Shown piece by piece: positions 21,869-32,932 of a stretch of DNA of 64,000 nucleotides. Below the pieces are notes generated by a model. The model saw only the letters and a program-made list of their open reading frames with translations. It was not told the DNA's origin and did no database searches. The position numbers and the translations under genes were made by a program. The stretch lies in NCBI GenBank assembly GCA_905250025.1, contig CAJNOJ010000040.1, positions 1-64,000 of the forward strand, written 5' to 3'. How positions within the stretch are numbered: position 1 is the first letter of the stretch; every line of letters begins with the position of its first letter. The stretch comes from Adineta ricciae. Lineage: Eukaryota; Rotifera; Eurotatoria; Adinetida; Adinetidae.

Positions 21869-23545
21869 ATGATTCTCATCTTTGTTTATCTCTTTACAAC
21901 AATCCTTGTTGTAAAAAGTGAGTTCAACTTCTTTAAACTGATTAATAATCTCTGTTCGCAGGTATCGATGATGAATTGCTGCTTAATGGATCGCAATTTC
22001 CACCTTCTCTCTACATTCCATTAGACAAGTCGTATTTGTTAGAGTGCAATTCGAAATATGCTGTTCATTGGAAAGTATACTTGATCAATGGTAAAATCGA
22101 AATAATTAATGATAAACTAATACGTCTGAATGAACTCGATAAGAATCGTGATGGTTTCTATCAGTGTTATGTGACCGATGATGCATCGATGTTTCGTAAT
22201 ATTTTTATCTTTTCTAATGGTAATTCTGAGATTCATCGATGGATGATTGAATGTTCTGAATCTCTTAATGATAGGTGCACAGTCGATTGCCCGTAATTGG
22301 ACGCAACTGACAGTATTTCATGACGACTTGTTAACAGTTTGTCGACCAGTATATTTCAACTATGGATTTAATGAAGAGCTCATTGAATTGATTGATACTG
22401 AACAAACCATTCGATATAATCGAAGTGCTATATTAGTAAAACATATTCGTAGTACGACGCATTTATTCTGTAAATTGTATCTTGATACAACATGCGTCGG
22501 AGTACGAGTACAGATATTAATTAAGAAAAGTAGTTTAGCAACATGTCATAAATGGCAATTTCTGCAAAGATTCATTGTAGATTTCAACCATTCAGTATTG
22601 TTAGATAACGATCTGAAAAAGAATGAGTATCTGGATATGGAGGGTGATGAACGCGATGTCTATCAAATTGCTTTCCAAGGTAATTGGAAAGTATCGATCT
22701 TTTGTCTAGTTAGAACAATCTGAGCTTCTAGGTGATTCGGTTTATTTTCATTGTCCAACGAATGTAACATCATCGGTTCAATGGTCTTATCTTTCATACA
22801 ATTATTATCTAATGAAAACTCTTCCAACAATTTATGAGAAAGACATGAAAATCAGATCGGTTGATATTAGCGATTCGGGAATGTATATCTGTCGAACAGA
22901 AAAGATGATTTACAAGAGAATTATTTTGACCATTATTCGTACGTTTACATGTGATTTCTAGAGAGAGAAAAATGTTATTGTCGTTTAGATCCTCCAAAAT
23001 CACCTGATGGAATCTATGATCATATTCTCACTGTAGATTTCAACTCCAAATATTTAGTCTGTTGCCATTTAGACGGTGTACCTTATCCAACCTACGCATG
23101 GTCAATGAATATTCCATTGGAAAGCACAGCGTTCATTTGGTGTTCGAAGCGATGCTGTTGGTTACATGTCATATATGACAATTATAATAATGTTACATGT
23201 ACAGCAAGAAACCAACTGGGAATAGCAAAATATACTCTTAATTTGGTTGTTCAAAATAGTGAGTAACGAACTTAATGTTTTATGTCTGATTTGTTCGCTG
23301 GAATAGATGCTGATCTGAAAAGCACGATTGTTTATGATAGACTACGAATTTATGATTATTTGTATACAATTCATCATCTGACTGTGATTCGCAAAACAGA
23401 AGAGAATTCTAATAGTGGAGCAATTGTGACCATTGCAAATATGGAGTAAGTTTTAGAAGGTTAAATTGTTCGAACCTAAAATCAAATATTTGATAGAACG
23501 ACTTCAGTGGATTCGAAAGTAAATGTTGGCACGATGAAGTTGTGA
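21869..23545 (+). CDS. Secreted immunoglobulin-domain protein
   Basis: Seven exons (21869-21917, 21962-22219, 22275-22679, 22732-22938, 22989-23258, 23307-23445, 23497-23545) encode 458 residues with consistent phases. A signal peptide (MILIFVYLFTTILVV) is followed by an Ig-like domain (C-x-W and D-x-x-G-F-Y-Q-C-Y), a divergent Cys-containing module, a typical Ig domain in exon 4 (HCPTNVTSSVQW and DISDSGMYICR), and a fourth Ig-like module in exon 5 (VCCHLDG, YAWS, NVTCTARNQLG). Most internal introns are phase 1, as usual for Ig domains. No membrane helix is seen, so it is probably secreted. The 3' end is uncertain: an alternative acceptor at about 23564 would add a different tail. The ligand is unknown; adhesion or recognition is inference. 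Confidence 0.7.
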
Positions 23546-23726
23546 ACATATTATTAATTTTACAGAACAACAAATGAAACGATTGTGAATGTCAGCGTGA
23601 TTATCAAATGAAAAAGAAATCGTATCGGGTTTCTTCTTTATTGACATTACAATTTATTAATGAGAACATATATACTTATAGACATGAACGAGTGAAATAT
23701 GAGAAAAGAAATGAACTGTCTTCGCT

Positions 23727-24692
23727 TCAATCCCAAACAGTTTTGTGTTGTACTTGCTCTGAATTGAGTGACGATGCTCTGGTAAATTCAGTGTTAATTA
23801 TGTTCTTGCTAAATACATAAGAAAGTGCCAGAGAATTCTGTTTTATGAATCGTGCGTGGGTTGTTGCGACGCGATGTTTACTGTTCGATACGATTTGTTC
23901 GGATGTTGAACGTGCCATAGGTAAAGAAGATGTCGAGAGAAAATCAAACGAGATTTGACCGCTCTCCGTTGTATTTGGTGCGTCACTTGCTGGATAATCT
24001 AGCGATGACTGCGAGAGATCATTGATGCGGGCTGAAATGAGATGTTCGCGATTGTTTGCTTGAAATGGATTCGATATGTGAGAACTTCGAGGAGTGATTA
24101 CAGGTGGTAGTTTAGGTAAACAAGGTTCTTTATTGGGATGAGAATATGAACTTTTATCAATTATTGATTCGTTTGATTGATGTAATTTGGTCTTTCGAGG
24201 AGAAATTATTGGAGGTAGATTGTGTTGAATAGTTTCTTGCTGTACAGGCTCTGTTCGTTCGCTGGGTTCATTAGAAGTAGCTGATGGAACTATTTGATCA
24301 AGCGAAGATGTTTGTTTTTTCATTGTGTTCAATGTTTGGACTGGTTTTTCTCTTTCAAGAACTGCTTCCATTGAGTGACTTTTAATGGCTTGTTCTAGTG
24401 CAGGCGTAGGGCGAACTTTTTTCTCAATTATTTCAGGATTTCGTTTCTTATTCACATCATCCGTCTGCAATGTCTCCTGCCTTTTTACCATTGCTGATGA
24501 TCTTAATGTTACTGAGTGATTTGTTTGCTTGCTTGGCGTTCGTTCAGGTGACCGTGATATTGTTGAGTTATTCTTTATTATAGCAATATCTAAACTTTCA
24601 GAACTTTTGCCTAAACCATTTTCAATGCGTATTTGGCGTCGTCGATTTAATCGATCTGCTAAATTAGCGTTCTGACTGCTGTTTGTATGCAT
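23727..24692 (-). CDS. Disordered Ser/Gln/Pro-rich protein, unknown
   Basis: One uninterrupted minus-strand frame of 321 residues starting with ATG at 24692. It is hydrophilic and rich in Ser, Asn, Gln, Glu and Pro, with a basic N-terminal motif (ADRLNRRRQIRIENG) and two similar short motifs, LPPIISPRKTK and LPPVITPRSSH, about 45 residues apart. No fold or family was recognised. It is convergent with the Ig gene. The long open frame in an AT-rich genome supports it as coding; additional upstream exons cannot be excluded. Confidence 0.6.
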   Translation of the reverse strand: MHTNSSQNANLADRLNRRRQIRIENGLGKSSESLDIAIIKNNSTISRSPERTPSKQTNHSVTLRSSAMVKRQETLQTDDVNKKRNPEIIEKKVRPTPALEQAIKSHSMEAVLEREKPVQTLNTMKKQTSSLDQIVPSATSNEPSERTEPVQQETIQHNLPPIISPRKTKLHQSNESIIDKSSYSHPNKEPCLPKLPPVITPRSSHISNPFQANNREHLISARINDLSQSSLDYPASDAPNTTESGQISFDFLSTSSLPMARSTSEQIVSNSKHRVATTHARFIKQNSLALSYVFSKNIINTEFTRASSLNSEQVQHKTVWD

Positions 24693-25573
24693 TCACGTAT
24701 CTGAAAGTAAAACCAACTCTCTTTGTTGTTATTGCCTTTTGAAAAGAATGTAAAGAAGAAGAACTTATTGGTAAACTTGAAACTAAACGAACTGACATAA
24801 TAATAAAAAGATTACATAAATAAAGAGCTGATGCGTGAATCCGTTCAATAATGTGAATACTGATGAAGCTTAGAATATAAAACGAATGAACATCATTGTG
24901 AATGAGTGAGCACATAAAAGTTACTTTCTTTTTCTCCACTTCAACATAGAAGTACAAAACCTTTCATTCCTCTCCTTTTGTCTTTCAATGATAATTGAAC
25001 TCGAAAATGATTCGAGGGTGACAGGATCTTTTGTAATATCAGGAAAACTTGAGATAAAAGCTCATAAATGTTTTTCAAAATTGAAAAACTGAAAAGTATC
25101 GAGAAAAGAGCGAACGTAAGTTAAACATATTTCACGTGTCATTGACAATGCATCCCAAGAAGAAGTACATCATTATTAAAGAGAATATAAAAAAAGAAAC
25201 TGAATCTCTCGTACTTTACTGACATTTCTTACGAAAAACTTCAATGTTCGTTCAGTCGAACTAATCTTATATTCGAATTATATTTAACAGCAATGCAGAC
25301 TAATGAAATCAATGAAAATACAAAAGCACTTGTTCATTCAAGGTAACATCAATTCCATCAGTGAATCAATCAATATAACATGTCCTTGAATTGACGAATG
25401 ATCACATATATACATATGCATACCTTCATCAGCTAAGCATGCAAGAAGAATGCAAGTCTATTAAACACGCACTATACTGTTTATTCTATGATAAACGTTA
25501 GAATTTCTCTTTCGATTCTTTCTTTTTTTTTCTTGTCATGATTATATAATTCCTAAGTCGTGCATATGTAAAT
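24693..25573. other. Intergenic between divergent genes
   Basis: A 97-codon minus-strand frame at 24664-24957 is mostly hydrophobic and overlaps the start of the disordered protein in another frame; it is not convincing. The rest is AT-rich promoter-type sequence for the divergent genes at 24692 (minus) and 25661 (plus). Confidence 0.45.
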
Positions 25574-25660
25574 ATGACTTTCATCTCGATCAACATCATT
25601 TTTTCTTCTTCTCTTCTTCTTATTCAGATATTGACATTAATCGATGTCTCATTATTTCAC

Positions 25661-26323
25661 ATGTCATTAGTATCTGTATTCATCCCCTTGATTATTTTCT
25701 CCATGTCAATTATTTGCCTTTCAAATCATCGTCGACAACATTTACAAATCTACTGGAATTCTTCAAATCGATTCTTCCATTCTTCAGGATACTTGCCTGT
25801 ATACCTCGGCGATCTCCTTGATTTTGTTTGTCCTTATTATGAGAATGAAAATTTCGATCAGCCTATTGAATACAATACACTTTATCTCGTGAATGAAAAC
25901 GATTACTATCATTGTAATACTACCAATCATCATCCATTAATCAAATGTAATAAACCATTCGATACCCAACGATTGATTTACACATTATCTGTATCGAATT
26001 ATTTACCCTATCCGAATCTTCCGGAATTCGAAGATGAACATTATTATTATTTTATCTCGACATCATCGGGAGAACTCGACGGTCTCGATCAACGTTCGAA
26101 TGGACTGTGTTATACGAAAAATATGAAATTAACTTTGCACGTGCAAAAGTATGTCCGACATGGATATGATCAACGAAGAAAGGCATCGAAATTGATCATT
26201 GCTAAACGAACGAATTTCACGCATCTCGACTCGACAAAACGTCCGTTTTCTCATGCTAGTCGAAATTCTCCTTTCGTTTATCTCTTCTTTCTATTTTGTT
26301 TATTGACGAAATCGAAAATTTAA
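25661..26323 (+). CDS. Ephrin, GPI-anchor type
   Basis: A single exon of 220 residues from the ATG at 25661; an upstream in-frame ATG at 25574 would add 29 hydrophobic residues, but the shorter start gives a normal signal peptide (MSLVSVFIPLIIFSMSIIC). The ephrin receptor-binding domain follows: IYWNSSNRFF, VYLGDLLDFVCPYYE, LYLVNENDYYHCN, IKCNKPFDTQRLIYT, YYYFISTSSGELDGLDQ and GLCYTKNMKLTLHV, keeping the four conserved Cys. The C-terminus ends in a hydrophobic run (FVYLFFLFCLL) with only a few residues after it, as in GPI-anchored class A ephrins, and has no cytoplasmic tail. Ephrins are cell-surface ligands of Eph receptor tyrosine kinases. No intron interrupts the domain. Confidence 0.88.
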   Translation: MSLVSVFIPLIIFSMSIICLSNHRRQHLQIYWNSSNRFFHSSGYLPVYLGDLLDFVCPYYENENFDQPIEYNTLYLVNENDYYHCNTTNHHPLIKCNKPFDTQRLIYTLSVSNYLPYPNLPEFEDEHYYYFISTSSGELDGLDQRSNGLCYTKNMKLTLHVQKYVRHGYDQRRKASKLIIAKRTNFTHLDSTKRPFSHASRNSPFVYLFFLFCLLTKSKI

Positions 26324-26507
26324 TTAACCGCCTGCTTTTTCTATTCATGTACGTTTCGTAATTTTCACTTGAAGAGCTAGGTAATCTGATCGGTTGAAAT
26401 ATTTTTCTGTAGACAACTGTTGAAAAGAACGGCAAAAGAAGAAACAAATGTCTGTTGAGATTTGATCTTTGTTTTGATTCATCACTTCATTCATAAACAT
26501 TCTCATC

Positions 26508-28530
26508 ATGAATCTTCCATCATTGATTCTCGTCATCAGTTTATTATTTCCTTTAATTACTTCAAATTCCATATTCTATCATACAGAAACGCGTTCAACA
26601 CGTTTGATTAACCGAACATTACTAGGTCCAACAACTGAATGTAGCATCCGTCTCGGTGGCAAACAATTTACATTGAAGTTTTATCGAATGATTACCTGTC
26701 GTTATGTCGATAATCTTGCAACAATTTATCCATATTTACTCAAATATTCCAATGACATCACTGCTCTGGAAATAACTGATTCATATATAAAAAATTTCAA
26801 TTTAAAATTGCATTTAAAAGTCTTTCGTAAACTGGAATTTTTAATTTTCCATCGTACAACACTCCAGACGAAAACATTGTGTCCGTTGAATAGTTTAGCT
26901 AATCATCTACTGTATCTTCATTTAACACATTTTTCTCCAAGTTTGGACACGTTTTTCAACAGTTCATCTTGCACGATTATGAAGCGTCTTCACGTTCTCA
27001 TCCTTGATCATACTGATCTAGGCAACGAAAATATACTTCACAGTAAATTTCCTAATCTACATATCTTACGTTTGAATTACTCGTCATTTCATCAGCCATT
27101 GAATTATTCTTACATGCGTTCATTTTCTTATCTACAAGACTTTTTCTTAAAAGTCAATGATGATTGTCATCGGTGTGAATACGAATGGTTAAAATATGCA
27201 ACACGTGATGACAAATACATTCTTTTTCATGTTAGTTCCAATTCTGGTTGTATGGATTGGAACCGAGGAGGAAAATTCATTCCTTGGCAACACGCTCCAC
27301 TCTGTGGTTCATGCTCATTACCATTAGTTATTGATCGAATGCGAACGAAGCAAATATGTCAAATGGAGGATGGCATTACCGAACATTATTGTAAAGCATT
27401 CTACGGACGAGAAAGTATTTTTCAACCTTGGACAAATCGATTTCCAAGCTCGACAAATCAATTCATAGAATATCCATCGACGAAACGAACGAATCAACAA
27501 TTTATGAAGTCCAAATATACAACAATTAGTACTCGTTTAAAGAGAGAACTTAATAGTACAGTAAGTGAAATATTTCCTAATAAAACAATTCAATTTTGAA
27601 CTATTTTTCATTTAGATTCCCATGACGCCTCGACCTATGCTGACGAGCAATGTTTCCATTCCCGTTTCACCCCCACCAGTGACAAATCGAACAACGTTTC
27701 AAACTTCTACAATGTCCCATTGGCAGTCTCGACATGTCGTTACTCGAGCTCCAATTGATCTATTCAATCGATCCCATTGCAATCCAATTCAAAATAATAC
27801 TCATCGTCCAAAAATTCGCTCTAATTTGCCATCGCTAATCGAGCAACTATACAATATTTCCCAACAATATTCATTCAACTGTTCGAATCTTCAATGTCAT
27901 ATCCTTCAAGCTGATTACCTCGGTCCTCTGTGTTTAAAAACAGGTTTTACTTATGCAAATATATGCGAAATCTTATTCGAATTATGCACTAAACAACTCG
28001 ATATAGAAGATGTCGAAATCGACTATTTTGGTTCATGTGTACACAACTGTTCGTTAGTATCACGTTGTTTTTCGGATAATGAAATTTGTGTTATGACTCC
28101 CAAACCACACTGCATACCACGTCAACGAAATTGTACCGGTTTTTCACCTGTTTGTGATACTTATGGTAAAACATTTGTTAATCAATGTCATCTATCGAAT
28201 TCGATAGTATTGAATCAACCACGACAGTTGGCGTATCGTGGACCTTGCCGATTGAATCGTCGCTGTCAAAGGAGACTGTGTCAAGCGAATCAAACGTGCG
28301 TTCAAACACAAGATAAATATCATTATCCTGTTTGTATTAATTGTCAACTTGATGCAACAATGAAGACGTGTCCATTTGAGTTGTTCTGTGGTGATAATAA
28401 ACGACAATATATCAATCGATGCCAATTACATTACGAACGTTGTCAAACGAGAACATTTATTCAAATTGAATACTTTGGATTATGCCATACAAACACAAAT
28501 CATGATGACAATGATGATGTTACTCATTAA
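26508..28530 (+). CDS. Secreted LRR plus follistatin/Kazal protein
   Basis: Two exons (26508-27560 and 27616-28530) encode 655 residues. A signal peptide (MNLPSLILVISLLFPLITS) is followed by irregular leucine-rich repeats at about residues 70-215 (for example LEFLIFHRTTL, LHVLILDHTDL, LHILRLNYSSF) and a Cys-rich LRR C-terminal cap (DDCHRCEYEWLKY to CGSC). A Ser/Thr-rich linker spans the intron. The second half carries three Kazal-like units, each ending in a Y-x-G-x-C motif (IDYFGSC, LAYRGPC, IEYFGLC); the later ones are preceded by short Cys hairpins as in follistatin domains. No membrane helix or GPI signal follows. Family functions suggest extracellular protease or growth-factor binding; the target is unknown. 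Confidence 0.72.
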
Positions 28531-31435
28531 TCGAAAGAAAACCTAGACGATTTTACTTTTTATGTTAACACCTCTTTTTTACAATTGATGACACTGTTGA
28601 CAGCTAGTTGTATGATTAGTTAATACATATGAATGATAGTCTGTATTTAAATATAATTGAAAAAAAACGACTTATTATTTTTTTTCATTCTTCTTCTCGT
28701 TCTATGGTAGAACTACTTATACTATTCAAATAGTCAGTGAATAGAAGTAATCAAAGAATCGATTACGGACTGATGTATAAAATTGATTTATTCAGGTAGG
28801 ACAAATAATAATCAACTACAACTTAGTAAAAACTCCTATTTAGAAATAATGATTAACTTCATTTTGTCGATCTTTTTGTATCAAATCCGAAATCTAAAAT
28901 AGTTTAAATAAGTAAGACAAGCCTAATTCATCTCGCACAGAATTTGCTGTCTATCGGGCCGACCGTGACATTGAAAATGATTGTTAGTAATTGTCAGAAA
29001 TAAGGCTTCCTCCGAAAACTGATATCTTTCTGTATCAGAGGCCGATTTTATGTTTATCGAACTCAAGGCGACGATGAAAAAAATTCTGTGCTCGATTTGT
29101 TGAGAGTGTGGACGAGAAAATCTGGCAGCTGAATCAATAAATACTCGATTTGCTACGAATATTCAAAAGTATTACCCATCTGTGAATATCAGAGTATACC
29201 ATACGAGTTCGTTTTTTTCTCTTTCGATCGAATTCGTGATATTTAGTTGGGACTTTTTTTAAATATTTACAATATTTGACGAGCTTACTCGAGGTAGATC
29301 AGCCTGTTCGATAGTATTCAGTTGTGAATTACGCGCATTTATTCTTGTTGCTTACTATGATTTAGTAGAACAGGGCGAGAGTGATCGAAATAAGTATGAT
29401 TATTGTGATTTTTATTCATGTGCTTTGAGTACACATTTAATTAATGTTTCTCCATGATGTAAAATTTACTATGAGAATATATGTTTACTGGCATTTTGTA
29501 TCAATGTTCGATTTATTATGGCAAATTGCCCTTTAGTTATTATGATATCGTCATAGTTTACACATAGGAGCAAAATGATAATGAATAAGTATAGTCTCGA
29601 AGTTAGGTTTTTCACGATAATTATAAGGAGAAATGAATTGAAGCGTAGCGATCATTGGTCAGAGGCAATCTGTCAATTGTCATCAGTTAATTTTACAATA
29701 GAGTTGTTCGGTTTATAATGATTATGTACATTACGCATTGAAATTGATGAGTTATACATTTATTTACGCAGAGAGAAAAAAATAGGCATGTGCACCATCG
29801 GAACAAAAATAGATCGAGAGAAATTAATATGCATTCGCGTTAAGTATAGTAGAGTTTTAATATATGCAGTGAGCATAAACATAGGCATAGAACTTGTTTG
29901 ATGAGCACGATAATTTAAGAGAACTGTTTTTTTGGTCGTCTATACTGTGCTGATCAATTTTTTTCTGATTAATTATGCTCGTTTTCTTCGTGTATAGCCA
30001 GTCGAAAGTTCTGGTGTTATTCCCATCCATCATATATAGACATGACATCTGCCAACACGAGTCTTTTTTTTCTATGGACGTAAATTACATATCCTCAACG
30101 GATCAAAACTTCAGTCGGACGCATTCAGAAGCGCACGTTTTCACCGTATCAACGTACGCTCTTTGAAGAAAAACGTTTCTCACGGTCGTTAAAATGAGCG
30201 ACATTTAACACGCTTTCTCGTGCTTATTTGTCTGAGCAATATATTTGAGCAGTTTATCTTTGATACACAGGATGTATTTATGTACTCAGTATAGATTTTA
30301 ACGCGCACGTCTTTTTCTCTTCGTTAGTTTTCCTCGTGTGAGCATATTTTCCTTTCTTGACTCGCGTTCGTAGCTTTATAATAAAAATCCATATGACTAG
30401 ATTTACATCTAGTCGTTTGAAATTGACAACACAACGTTATCAAATGGAATTGATTAGCTACTTACATGGCATTTCCATAAAGTTTTATTGGATTATGACG
30501 TACAAGTTTGCAGAATTATCGTATATGCCAGTTATGAGTATTGAAAAAGATTTGTTCGCCAGGTATTATAAAATTTTTATTCAGTATATTATACAAAGGA
30601 AAAATTCGAGTAAAAGATAATGGAATATCTATTCCTATCGATCGGCGCTTTCGGATCCATTTTCATGTCGTGATAATTGACTTTTCTTTACAGCTCGTCT
30701 ATTAAAAAAAAAAGTTGAAAGATACTGGATCTGAGAAGAAGTCAAAAGTCTGTAAGTTTTCTTTTATGTAGGAGATTTTTTCACGAGATTGGATAGAAAA
30801 TGAGGTCTTTTCTTCTTAGCTATTCTAAGATAAAAATAGCCTTGAGGAACAAATGAAAAAAAAACCAGCCTCTAAGATCAGAAGACTTTGCTATTAGGAG
30901 CAAAAGTTTAAAAATAGGAGATTTCTGAGCGCATCAGAAGATTTAGTAGCCCTATATTTTAGCGTGAGATTCTTTTACTGTTCTTTCTCTCACTTTGTGA
31001 CAGCCGGCTGAAGAGTTACATTCTTCATAGGAAGAAATAAGAGATCTTTTTTTAAATTCACACAAAGTCGACCACTTTCATAGCAACATATAAGTTTCAT
31101 TAGAAATTTAATACATTTAAGTCTGATTTCACTACCATCGTACAGTACATGTAATGTTTGATCTAGAAACAAAGCAAAAGATCGTGGCAATTACTCAATG
31201 TAACAGACATTTGTATATACGCACTTTATCTGTTCTATAAGGTCGAATATCCTATCATTGGCACATGCGTGTTTTTTGCTTGTAGAACGCTTTGTTTCTC
31301 TGTGACCTTATTGTTCGTTCGACATTAGTGAAGACGTAATGAAGCGAACAGAAGGCAAGAAGTAACAGACGACAATTGTCAAGATACTTACTTGGAACAG
31401 AAAGATTCTGTATCGACAAATTCACATACAATTTA
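28531..31435. other. Intergenic, about 2.9 kb, no gene found
   Basis: AT-rich on both strands. Reading frames of 60-90 codons exist (for example 30357-30620) but lack coding character and splice partners. Short repeated phrases such as ATCAGAAGA and AGGAGATTT occur at 30760-30950 without a clear unit. The region holds the 3' flank of the LRR-Kazal gene and the promoter of the fucosyltransferase gene. Confidence 0.5.
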
Positions 31436-32762
31436 ATGTATCGCACTTATCATAAATTGTACATTCGTTTTCGATGGTGTCGACAATCAGTTCGTTTATT
31501 ACGAATATCTATTCTATGGCTAATCTGTACATTGATTTGTATTATCCTTGCACCTAGTCTATTTTCGTCGCAATACAATCGAATATCTATTAATGATAAT
31601 GTCCAATGGGATGGCATCAGTGAAATTCTACATCTCAAAGATCAGGTAAGGCGCGACAATGATTCAATGTAAAATCTCGATTACGTTGTTCTCTCTTTAG
31701 ATTCTTCGAAATGATGCAGAGTTCAGTACGATCAAAGTTGTGCAGCATAGGAGTTCTGAGAGCGCAACGACTTCTACCATTTTGATTGTTCTATATACGA
31801 CAATATTTCGTGATAAAAAATTTTGCGCGTTTTCGATCGACCAAATCTTTGGCAAATCTTGTCCGTCAAAAAATCGTTGCCGGTGGTCATGTGATGATAC
31901 GAAATATCGCGAAGCTGATGCGTTGATTTTCCATGCATATGATATTCCATTATCCCGAACATCCATGCCAACTCGTTCGGAAACTAAACCAAATTCCGTT
32001 TGGATTCTCTGGTCAGACGAACCGCCAACAATTATCGATTATTCGCGCTTAAAATCGTATCAATTCAATTGGACAATTAGCTATAAATTAAATAGTGAAA
32101 TATCCATTGGTTCATACGGTTTATTTACTAAACGAAATCAACCGCTATCAGATCACGAATATCATCGATGGATTCAAGATGGATATTCCAGTCGGTCGAA
32201 AGGTGCTCTCTGGTTCGTATCGAACTGCTACGCCAAAAAGCGTCTAGAATTATTTTATCATCTAAAACAAGTCTCAAACATCATCATCGAAGGCTATGGT
32301 CGATGTGTTGATTACTATCCTTTACATCTATGTACTTCATACACACAATGTGAATACAATTACATGTCAGACTTCAAATTTTACTTAAGTTTCGAATCGA
32401 ATACATGTCGTGACTATATCACAGAGAAGTTTTACAAAGCATTTTATTATGGTTTAATACCGATTGTTTATGGACCAGAGAAAACGGATTATGCTCGTCT
32501 CGCACCAAAGAATTCTTTTCTTTATATCGATGATTTCGATAAGGATATGACGAAACTCGCGCATCATATAGAAAGCATTCATTCAAATTTAACTTTATTT
32601 TCCATGTATCATGAATGGCGAAAACAGTACGAGATTATCATCGATGGCAAAGCATTAGAACGTATACGAATGTGCGAGTTATGTCAAAGACTAAGTAATC
32701 TACGGATAGGTGATATGACTTACTATAGAGATATCGAGAAATTCTATAAAGAAGGATGTTGA
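31436..32762 (+). CDS. GT10 alpha-1,3-fucosyltransferase-like protein
   Basis: Two exons (31436-31645 and 31701-32762) encode 423 residues. It is a type II membrane protein: a short basic cytoplasmic tail, one helix at about residues 22-42 (ISILWLICTLICIILAP), then a stem and a luminal catalytic domain. The GT10 signature lies at about residues 295-330: FYLSFESN, then DYITEKFYKAF and PIVYGP, the GDP-fucose-binding region. Other family elements are WILWSDEPP and IEGYGRC, the latter resembling the V-D-x-Y-G-x-C motif. The enzyme would transfer fucose from GDP-fucose to N-acetyllactosamine-type glycans in the Golgi. The start at 31436 was preferred to an upstream in-frame TTG. An AATAAA lies at 32864-32869. 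Confidence 0.85.
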
Positions 32763-32863
32763 TGTTTGTTTTGATTATATCACTCCATAAGACAGCTATT
32801 TATCACACCGATGAAACTATTTTAATAATGTGATCGCAATACTTTTGTTGACTATGCTTGTCA

Positions 32864-32869
32864 AATAAA
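32864..32869 (+). terminator. Polyadenylation signal of the fucosyltransferase gene
   Basis: AATAAA lies 102 bases after the stop. A minus-strand AATAAA at about 32889-32894 would serve the convergent GABA-B-type receptor gene, so the two 3' ends nearly meet. Confidence 0.5.
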
Positions 32870-32932
32870 TTCGACTCTTTTTTTTAAATTTATTTCTATA
32901 CAAGTTTTAGAAAATCTAACTAATAAATCAAT

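Noticed and set aside
24664-24957. 97-codon hydrophobic frame as the first exon of the disordered protein
   Set aside because: It overlaps the ATG of the disordered protein in another frame and has no donor that would preserve the frame.
30357-30620. 87-codon plus-strand frame
   Set aside because: No ATG at its start, no similarity recognised, and AT-rich random composition.
31436-32762. Horizontal transfer of the fucosyltransferase gene
   Set aside because: The gene has an intron, a type II anchor and animal-like GT10 motifs, so vertical descent is the simpler reading.
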